NCBI GenBank assembly: GCA_012271065.1
Contig: JAAXHE010000111.1
Coordinates: 1 to 12,847, forward strand
Direction: 5' to 3'
DNA from: Candidatus Latescibacterota bacterium
Lineage (GTDB): Bacteria; Latescibacterota; UBA2968; GCA-2709665
Length of the DNA stretch: 12,847 nt
The translations under genes and the position numbers were made by a program. Below, in pieces: positions 7,516 to 12,847 of the stretch. The notes beneath the pieces were generated by a model. The model worked only from the letters and a program-made list of their open reading frames with translations, had not been told where the DNA came from and made no database searches. Every line of letters begins with the position of its first letter. Positions within the stretch are counted from its first letter, which is position 1.

Positions 7516-9531
7516 CTATTCTCCTGCCGCAGGCGAAACCGGCGCAGCAGTTTCGGGCCGGGACTTTGTCTCGGACTTGGGCGTCTCCCGAGCAGATGTG
7601 TTGCCGTTGGACCGGGGGGCGGCAGACTCGGCACCGGCATCGCGCCTGCGGTTGCGTCCTCCCCTTCGTCCTCGCCGACGCCGGCGTGACCGATTGTCGC
7701 TCTGCTCGGATCCGCCGCTACCGCCCCGCTGCTCCTTTTGCGCCTGGTAACCTGCCCCCCGGTGACGGGAGCGGGAGCGTCGCCGCCGATGTTCTGATCC
7801 GGATCTCTCAGGTCTCCCTGGCGAATCGGACTCGCCGCTGGTTTCGACGGGAAGTGGCTGGCTTGGTCCAGAGAACAGATTAAAGAACCGCCGAAGCCCC
7901 TGCGTCAGGCTCTTGCCGTTCGGGGAGCCGGTGATATGTTCCGCCACGTTGATGGCCGGTTGTTCCCGGCTTCTGCGACGAGAAGCGGCGGGCTTGTCCG
8001 CACGGGATTTCTTCGCTGCCTCCGGTTCCGGGGTGATCGGTGCCTGATAATCGAAGCGACGCGAGATTTCCGGATCGCCTTCCCGGTACCGGTGCACGCG
8101 GTAGTGCGGCACTTCCAGTCCCGGTACCGGCAGCAGACGGACGTGGGGGCCATGTCGCTGGGTAATCTTCTCGATGCTGTCCCGTTTTTCATTGAGAAGG
8201 TAAGCGGTGACCTCGATTGGAAGTTCCGTTATCACCATCCCCGTGTTCTGCTTCATTGCCTCTTCTTCGATCAGGCGGAGGATGGCGAGAGACAGGGACT
8301 GAATGGTCCGGATCGTGCCGTGCCCGTCGCAACGGGGACAAGTCATCTGGGTGAATTCTCCAAGCGCGGGGCGGAGTCTCTGCCTGGACAGTTCCAAAAG
8401 CCCGAAGCGGGAAATACGTCCAATCTGCACACGTGCCCGGTCCAGCCGGGTGCGTTCCCGGAATTCGTTTTCAACCTTCTTCTGATTCGTGGTGCTGGCC
8501 ATGTCGATGAAATCGATCACGATGAGGCCGCCGAGGTCGCGCAGTCGCAACTGGCGGGCGATTTCCCTGGCCGCTTCCAGGTTTGTGTTCAAGGCGGTCG
8601 TCTCAATGTCGCCGCTTTTGGTGGCGCGCGCCGAATTGATGTCGATGGAAACCAACGCCTCGGTATGGTCGATCGCGATCGTGCCGCCGGAGGGCAGGTC
8701 AATCGTCCGGTCGTGTGCGGATTCAATTTGGCTTTCAATCTGGTAGTGGCTGAACAGGGGAATGGTCTCTTGGTACAGTTTGACGTTTTTACGGTATTGC
8801 GGAGCCATCCGCTCGACAAACTTGCACGCCTGTTCGTAGATTTCCTCGTCGTCGATCAGGACTTCACCGATGTCGTCGCGAAGATTGTCCCGCAGGGCAC
8901 GGACGACCGCATCGTTGTCGCTGTAGATGAGAAAAGGGGCGGACTTCTTCGCTGCTTCCTGAATGGCTTTCCAAAGCCGGACCTGATTATCGAGGTCCCA
9001 TTGCAGTTCCTTGACGCTGTGGCCGATTCCTGCGGTTCGAATGATAACCCCGGCCCCTTCGACCGGAGTCAATTGGGAGATAAGTTTTTGCAGTTCGTCC
9101 CGGTCTTCGCCTTCGATCTGCCGCGAAATTCCGCTGGCACGCGAATTGTTCGGTGTCAGCACCAGATAGCGGCCGGGTAGGCTAGGGTAGGTCGTCAGTG
9201 CGGCGCCCTTGTTGCCACGCTCGTCTTGGGAAACCTGGACGATCATTTCCCGACCGGTGCTTACAGCCTCACGGATGGAGGACGCATTCCGGTTCTGGAA
9301 ATAGCTTGGGGCGATTTCCCGAAAGGGAAGAAATCCATGGCGCGGTGCGCCGTAATCCACGAAAGCGGCTTCGAGACTAGGCTCGACGCGGACGATCTTG
9401 GCTTTATAGATGTTGGATTTCTTTTGTTTGTTCCCTGTCAGCTCAATGTCGAGATCGTATAGCTCTTGGCCATCGACCATGGCCACGCGCAGTTCTTCCT
9501 GCTGCGTAGCATTCACAAGAATTCGTTTCAT
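7516..9531 (-). CDS. rne: Ribonuclease E, catalytic half with short membrane-anchor and Arg-rich tail
   Basis: RNase E is the main single-strand endoribonuclease for mRNA decay and for rRNA and tRNA processing. The 671-residue product begins MKRILVNATQQEELRVA, the RNase E and not the RNase G start. Visible parts are: S1 domain near 35-120, 5' sensor, and DNase I-like domain with VSIDIN (catalytic Asp297) and LGGLIVIDFIDM (Asp340), followed by the Zn-link CPRC (Cys398, Cys401). These match E. coli D303, D346, C404 and C407 with a constant offset of six. GLRRFFNLFSG at 545-555 resembles the E. coli membrane-targeting helix. An Arg-rich tail (581-630) should bind RNA. The remainder of the E. coli scaffold (RhlB, enolase and PNPase sites; E. 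coli is 1061 residues) has no counterpart. The start has AAGGA 5 nt upstream. The gene is convergent to yhdP with 9 bp between stops. Confidence 0.96.
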   Translation of the reverse strand: MKRILVNATQQEELRVAMVDGQELYDLDIELTGNKQKKSNIYKAKIVRVEPSLEAAFVDYGAPRHGFLPFREIAPSYFQNRNASSIREAVSTGREMIVQVSQDERGNKGAALTTYPSLPGRYLVLTPNNSRASGISRQIEGEDRDELQKLISQLTPVEGAGVIIRTAGIGHSVKELQWDLDNQVRLWKAIQEAAKKSAPFLIYSDNDAVVRALRDNLRDDIGEVLIDDEEIYEQACKFVERMAPQYRKNVKLYQETIPLFSHYQIESQIESAHDRTIDLPSGGTIAIDHTEALVSIDINSARATKSGDIETTALNTNLEAAREIARQLRLRDLGGLIVIDFIDMASTTNQKKVENEFRERTRLDRARVQIGRISRFGLLELSRQRLRPALGEFTQMTCPRCDGHGTIRTIQSLSLAILRLIEEEAMKQNTGMVITELPIEVTAYLLNEKRDSIEKITQRHGPHVRLLPVPGLEVPHYRVHRYREGDPEISRRFDYQAPITPEPEAAKKSRADKPAASRRRSREQPAINVAEHITGSPNGKSLTQGLRRFFNLFSGPSQPLPVETSGESDSPGRPERSGSEHRRRRSRSRHRGAGYQAQKEQRGGSGGSEQSDNRSRRRRRGRRGGRNRRRDAGAESAAPRSNGNTSARETPKSETKSRPETAAPVSPAAGE

Positions 9532-9796
9532 GATGATCCTTCAACGGTTGCTGAACACCCGCCATGCATTCGGTTGCATCAGGCCGTACGGCGTGCACGC
9601 CAAGACGTGGATCGTAGATTTGTAGATTCATATCCATGATTCGCGTAGTGCGTCTATGCAGGGCAGGTGGCAAAAAGCTTTTCGGCTGGATCCGATGCGC
9701 GGTGAGAGTAAACAGTCGACCACGAAAACTCTTTGCTGTGACTCGTTTTCTGGGCTCGGACCCCTCGGCGTATCCACGCTCCGGCCCTTGCCTTCG
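9532..9796 (-). promoter_or_regulatory. rne: Probable long 5' leader of rne
   Basis: If the TATAAT at 9803-9808 is used, rne mRNA has a leader of about 265 nt. E. coli rne has a leader of similar size (361 nt) through which RNase E represses its own synthesis. Structure candidates seen are: a 12-bp palindrome at 9590-9601, an overlapping 10-bp palindrome at 9583-9592, a 5-bp stem ATGCA/TGCAT at about 9564-9579, and a 6-bp stem GAAAAC/GTTTTC (9724-9729 with 9745-9750). Autoregulation here is inference from E. coli. I see no clear match to the E. coli hp2 hairpin. Confidence 0.4.
9583..9601. repeat. Overlapping palindromes in the rne leader
   Basis: GCCGTACGGC (9583-9592) and GGCGTGCACGCC (9590-9601) are both perfect palindromes sharing 3 bp, about 52-70 nt upstream of the rne start codon. 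Palindromes without a loop fit protein binding to DNA better than an RNA hairpin, but pairing of the mRNA around them is also possible. Confidence 0.5.
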
Positions 9797-9802
9797 CCTC
9801 TA

Positions 9803-9808
9803 ATTATA
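9803..9808 (-). promoter_or_regulatory. rne: Candidate -10 element of the rne promoter
   Basis: ATTATA on the + strand reads TATAAT on the - strand, a perfect consensus, pointing at rne about 270 bp upstream of it. No good -35 hexamer lies 15-18 nt upstream. A perfect TTGACA on the same strand (9849-9854) is about 40 nt away, too far to pair with it. Confidence 0.4.
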
Positions 9809-9914
9809 CATCAGGCGATTTTCGACACACTGCGCAGGTTCCAGCACATGTCAACCTACGCAGAATCAGTGATAAAATGCGCACACAGCAACGGCCAGTG
9901 TAATATTGCGCACC

Positions 9915-9919
9915 AGGAA
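9915..9919 (+). promoter_or_regulatory. Ribosome binding site choosing the start of the repeat protein
   Basis: AGGAA sits 7 nt before ATG 9927, an ideal spacing. The competing ATG at 10003 has only a weak GAGCC-like match. An AT-rich stretch just upstream (GATAAAAT, 9871-9878) could be its -10 region, though I find no matching -35. Confidence 0.6.
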
Positions 9920-9926
9920 CCGTGCA

Positions 9927-9964
9927 ATGCCGAGAAGAAAGCGACCGACATGCCTCTTCGGCAT
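9927..9964 (+). promoter_or_regulatory. Possible start-codon hairpin with a competing alternative
   Basis: ATGCCGA, which includes the start codon (9927-9933), is the exact reverse complement of TCGGCAT (9958-9964). The stem can extend by one G-U pair, one mismatch and two more pairs. The same GGCAT (9960-9964) can instead pair with a closer ATGCC (9950-9954), which would free the start codon. This is inferred from base pairing only. Confidence 0.3.
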
Positions 9965-12847
9965 CTTCAGCCGTGCCGGAGGCTTGACTGAGCCGAGCAA
10001 CCATGCCCCCCCCCCCCGACCGAGTGATCGCTACCGCGGTCCTCATCGAGAGTTACGCCACGCCCTAATCCCGGCATTTGTCGCTCTCGCGATGATGGGG
10101 GGCGTCATGTCGCCGGCGGGGTCTGCCGATGTGCCGGATGCGCCGAGAATCTGGGTAGAGTTTTCTTCTGGTGATAGGACGGAGGTCAAGTGGACGAAGC
10201 CCAATGATGGCGGCAGTGCGATCACCGGGTACCAGGCTTGGCTAACAAGCGATCTCAGCAATTGGGGAACCGGTATTGACCGTACAGCGAGCGAGACTAA
10301 CATGACAAGTTATTTAACTTCAGGGACGAAATACTACTTCCGGGTTCGCGCCAAGAATGCGAACGGTTTTGGCAAATATTCCCGCGTAGTGAGCGGGACG
10401 GTAGGGGCGAGCGACACGACGCCGTCCTTCGGCAGTGTGTCGGTGCCCGACCAGACCTGGCAGACTGATACGTCCATTACCACCGTCACCGTGGGCGCGG
10501 CCAGCGGAGGCGAAGGGACCCTGATCTACTATGCCGAGGGTCTCCCGACGGGGCTCACCATGTCGGCGGGGCGGGTGATTTCGGGGACGCCGACCGAAGC
10601 CGGCTCCGGCACCGCCAAAGTGTATGCGGAGGATGACGACGGCGACCGGGCAACCCTCAGCTTCGGCTGGACGGTGGCCGCCCCCGACACGGCGCCGTCC
10701 TTCGGCGGTGCGACGGTATCCGACCAGGCCTACACCGTCGGCACGGACATCACGGACCTGGTGCTGCCGGAGGCGACGGGCGGCAACGGCACGCTGAGTT
10801 ACAGCCTGACCCCGGACATCGCCACCACCGGCCTGAGTTACACCGAGAGTACGCGGACCGTGAGCGGCGCTCCCGGCACGTCCCAGGTGTCGACGAGCTA
10901 CACCTGGACGGTCACCGACGACGACGGCAACACGGCGGCGACGGACACGGACACGCTGACGTTCAGCATCTCCATTGCGCCGGCGAAGGCACCAACGCCG
11001 ACGGCGGCGGCGGGAAACACGGAGGTGACATTGAACTGGGCTGCGGCCGGGGACAGCGGCATTAGCGGCTGGCAGGTTCGCTACAGTTCTGATGGCGGCG
11101 CGAACTGGACCTCTTGGAGCGCGATTTCCGGAAGCGACGCCAGCACGACCGAGCATACGGTGACGGGGCTCAGCAACGGCACTACCTACGACTTCCAGGT
11201 CCGCGCCTATACCGGCACGCTGGGGACGGATGAGATATTCGGCGTGGAATCGGACAGCGTCAGTGCCACGCCGAACAGTGCGCCGGTAATCGGTGGCCCT
11301 GACCCGCAGACATTTACGGTGGACGAAAGCACGGCTACCATCACCGTCAACGATTTCGACGCCACCGACTCAGACGGCGACGCGATCACATGGTCGGTAG
11401 AAGCTGCTGATTTCGGTCCCACCCCCTTTGAGATTGACGCCGACGGGATTCTGACTGCGCCCGACGGGCTTAGCCACGAGGTGGAGGCCACCTACAACAT
11501 CCGGGTGGAGGCCAGCGACGGGCAGGACTCCGACACGGTGGCGGTGACCGTCAACGTCACCGATGTAGACGAGCCGCCGGAGGCGCCGGCTGCGCCGGCG
11601 GTGGCGACCGCCTCGAAGACCGGTCTGACGGTGAGCTGGAGCGCGCCGGCCAACACCGATCGCCCGCCGATTTCGTTCTACGAACTTCAGTACCGCGCCA
11701 CCGGCGCCAGCGACTGGGTGCCGGCGGGCGGAACGCTCCCCGCGACGACGGAGTTCCCGCTGGGTGGGTTGACGTTGGACACGGAGTACGAGGTGCAGGT
11801 GCGGGCGAGGAACGCCGAGGGTGCGGGCGCCTGGTCGGCGAGCGGCACGGGCCGGACGGCCGCCGCGGATCCGGCGAACTCCCCACCGGTCATTGACGGC
11901 GCCGACACGCGCACGTTTACGGTGGAGGAGAACACGGCGGAAGGGACCCCCCTGGGGACGTCCCCCGGGATGCCCCACCCCGGGGAGCCCTTCACTGCCA
12001 CGGATGCGGATGACGACCCGATCCTGTGGAGTCTGGAAGGGACGGATGCGGATCTGTTCGCGATCTTCGATAACGTCCCGCTTGTGACCGCCTACCTGTT
12101 CACGGGCAGCGTGCTCGACTACGAGGAGGGTGCGACCCGCAGCTTTACGGTGAAGGCCAGCGACGGGCAGGACTCCGACACGGTGACGGTGACCGTCACC
12201 GTCACCGATGTAGAGGAGCCCCCGGGGACGGCGGGTGCGCCCACGGTGACGGCGGTGTCGCCGGTCTCCCTGGAGGCGACCTGGGCCGAGCCGGAGAACA
12301 CGGGGCCGGACATCGAGACCTACGTGGTTCGCGGCCGTCTGAAAGGGACGGTCCCGTGGACGTTGCATTGGGTGGTCCCGGCCGACGCGCAGGGCGGCCG
12401 GAGCCTGGAGATGACCGGCCTGAGCGCGGATACGGAATACGAGGTTCAGGTCCAGGCCACCAGCGAGGAGGGAGTGGGCCAGTGGTCGGCGAGCGGCACG
12501 GGCCGGACGTCGGCCTTAGGCGCGGGGAACACCGCGCCGGTGATTGGCGGCGCCGCCACGCGCACGTTTTCGGTGGCGGAGGACGTGGCGGGCGGGACCG
12601 CCATCGGGCCGGCCTTCACGGCCACGGACGACGGCAGTTATGCCCTGGCGTGGAGCCTGGAGGGGACCACCGCGTTCAGCTTCCGGATCGGCTCGGATGG
12701 CCAGTTGGCGACCGCCCGCCCGCTGGACTTCGAGACGGCGGAGAGTCATGCGCTCACGGTTCGGGTCAGCGACGGGGCGCTGTCGGACACGGTGGCGGTG
12801 ACGGTGAATGTCACGAACGTGGCCGAGCCGCCGTCGGCGCCGGCCGC
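9927..12847 (+). CDS. Secreted or surface FN3/cadherin-like repeat protein, 3' end cut by window
   Basis: The frame is open from 9876 to the window end with no stop: 973 codons from ATG 9927. A long basic leader (residues 1-45) precedes a signal-like hydrophobic stretch at about 46-62 and a plausible cleavage after GSA (67). Domains by eye: FN3 70-160; two putative-Ig domains (SGTPT and SGAPG motifs) about 162-255 and 256-350; FN3 352-448; cadherin-like 450-550 (DSDGD, DVDEPP); FN3 552-647; cadherin-like 650-765 (LDYEEG); FN3 767-867; cadherin-like 868 onward (LDFETAE). Such proteins are exported and often act in adhesion or cell contact, sometimes with Ca2+; the substrate is unknown. DNA is visibly more GC-rich than the genes before it. 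A 12-C run lies inside the coding start (residues 27-31). ATG 10003 is out of phase at 12 C. No membrane anchor or sorting signal is visible because the C terminus is missing. Confidence 0.85.
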   Translation, partial: MPRRKRPTCLFGIFSRAGGLTEPSNHAPPPRPSDRYRGPHRELRHALIPAFVALAMMGGVMSPAGSADVPDAPRIWVEFSSGDRTEVKWTKPNDGGSAITGYQAWLTSDLSNWGTGIDRTASETNMTSYLTSGTKYYFRVRAKNANGFGKYSRVVSGTVGASDTTPSFGSVSVPDQTWQTDTSITTVTVGAASGGEGTLIYYAEGLPTGLTMSAGRVISGTPTEAGSGTAKVYAEDDDGDRATLSFGWTVAAPDTAPSFGGATVSDQAYTVGTDITDLVLPEATGGNGTLSYSLTPDIATTGLSYTESTRTVSGAPGTSQVSTSYTWTVTDDDGNTAATDTDTLTFSISIAPAKAPTPTAAAGNTEVTLNWAAAGDSGISGWQVRYSSDGGANWTSWSAISGSDASTTEHTVTGLSNGTTYDFQVRAYTGTLGTDEIFGVESDSVSATPNSAPVIGGPDPQTFTVDESTATITVNDFDATDSDGDAITWSVEAADFGPTPFEIDADGILTAPDGLSHEVEATYNIRVEASDGQDSDTVAVTVNVTDVDEPPEAPAAPAVATASKTGLTVSWSAPANTDRPPISFYELQYRATGASDWVPAGGTLPATTEFPLGGLTLDTEYEVQVRARNAEGAGAWSASGTGRTAAADPANSPPVIDGADTRTFTVEENTAEGTPLGTSPGMPHPGEPFTATDADDDPILWSLEGTDADLFAIFDNVPLVTAYLFTGSVLDYEEGATRSFTVKASDGQDSDTVTVTVTVTDVEEPPGTAGAPTVTAVSPVSLEATWAEPENTGPDIETYVVRGRLKGTVPWTLHWVVPADAQGGRSLEMTGLSADTEYEVQVQATSEEGVGQWSASGTGRTSALGAGNTAPVIGGAATRTFSVAEDVAGGTAIGPAFTATDDGSYALAWSLEGTTAFSFRIGSDGQLATARPLDFETAESHALTVRVSDGALSDTVAVTVNVTNVAEPPSAPA
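10006..10017 (+). repeat. Homopolymer tract of 12 C inside the coding start
   Basis: Twelve consecutive C follow ATG at 10003-10005. At 12 C the frame from ATG 9927 continues into the long repeat protein, while the frame from ATG 10003 stops at TAA 10066-10068. At 13 C (or 10) the phases swap: 9927 goes out of frame and 10003 enters the protein as MPPPPRPSDRYRG. At 11 C neither start is in frame. Long G/C runs at this position are typical of phase-variable surface genes. Confidence 0.85.
11511..11575 (+). repeat. Cadherin-end repeat, copy 1
   Basis: This 65-bp segment encodes ASDGQDSDTVAV and the following strand up to DEP. It recurs at 12156-12220 with only 3 mismatches, exactly 645 bp (215 codons) away. 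Nucleotide-level identity this high suggests recent duplication or gene conversion inside the gene. Confidence 0.8.
11832..11858 (+). repeat. FN3-end repeat, copy 1
   Basis: These 27 bp, encoding WSASGTGRT at the end of an FN3 domain, are identical to 12483-12509, 651 bp (217 codons) away. With the cadherin-end repeats they define a composite FN3 plus cadherin unit of about 650 bp. Confidence 0.8.
12156..12220 (+). repeat. Cadherin-end repeat, copy 2
   Basis: Second copy of the 65-bp segment at 11511-11575, with 3 mismatches. A third, more diverged version encoding VSDGALSDTVAVTVNVT lies at about 12765-12835, the cadherin end of the next unit. Confidence 0.8.
12483..12509 (+). repeat. FN3-end repeat, copy 2
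   Basis: Exact second copy of the 27-bp segment at 11832-11858. The sequence after both copies also stays similar (the GGCGCCG-CACGCGCACGTTT stretch opening the next cadherin-like domain). Confidence 0.8.

Noticed and set aside
7936..9180. 414-codon + strand frame antisense to rne
   Set aside because: It is a shadow of rne: the GC-rich codons of the real gene suppress stops on the other strand, and the product resembles no family and lacks a start signal.
9443..9673. 76-codon - strand frame crossing the rne leader and start
   Set aside because: It could be an upstream frame regulating rne, but it has no ribosome binding site at its starts, no recognisable protein character, and overlaps rne for 89 nt only by phase coincidence.
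9849..9854. Perfect TTGACA on the - strand near rne
   Set aside because: The TATAAT on the same strand is about 40 nt away, and no acceptable -10 lies at 16-18 nt, so it is not a promoter by itself.
10320..12368. Long - strand frames (278 and 332 codons) in the repeat region
   Set aside because: They are antisense shadows of the GC-rich FN3/cadherin gene. Their Arg- and Gly-rich repetitive products mirror the repeats of the + strand frame, which has clear domain motifs.
11275..12847. CRISPR array or short tandem repeats
   Set aside because: The repeats are about 650 bp apart, coding and in frame, and correspond to protein domains. There are no regular short repeats with unique spacers, and no tRNA or rRNA gene was seen anywhere in the window.

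Overview
The window looks like chromosomal DNA of a fairly GC-rich gammaproteobacterium, probably uncultured. The protein sequences support this: a RecJ, NadD, RsfS, Maf (YhdE type), YhdP and RNase E set with close similarity to the Escherichia coli proteins as I remember them. The maf-to-yhdP neighbourhood is also typical of that class. I cannot name a genus from sequence alone.

Layout. Positions 1-347 hold no gene I can support and serve as the leader of recJ. From 348 to 3673 four genes on the + strand are packed head to tail: recJ (DNA repair exonuclease), nadD (NAD synthesis), rsfS (ribosome silencing) and maf (house-cleaning nucleotide pyrophosphatase). Spacings are 4 nt, 29 nt and a 4-nt ATGA overlap, so they are probably one operon. 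A 131-bp gap (3674-3804) carries a good sigma70-type promoter whose two hexamers are built into a perfect 8-bp inverted repeat. yhdP follows (3805-7506, a large AsmA-like envelope protein). It is convergent, with only 9 bp between stop codons, to rne on the - strand (7516-9531). That RNase E keeps its whole catalytic half, its membrane-anchor helix and an arginine-rich tail, but lacks most of the usual degradosome scaffold.

From 9532 to 9926 is a divergent intergenic region. It holds a probable long rne 5' leader with palindromes, a perfect TATAAT on the - strand, and a clear ribosome binding site for the next + strand gene.

From 9927 to the window end runs one uninterrupted + strand reading frame. 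It encodes a secreted or surface protein of fibronectin type III, putative-Ig and cadherin-like domains, visibly more GC-rich and repetitive than the genes before it. It is truncated by the window edge. A run of 12 C lies inside its coding start, between the start codon and the signal peptide core. The tract could switch the protein on and off, or between two N termini, by slipped-strand replication. This is the most interesting signal in the window.

Limits: all family assignments are by eye from motifs and remembered homologues. No alignment, structure prediction or database search was run.
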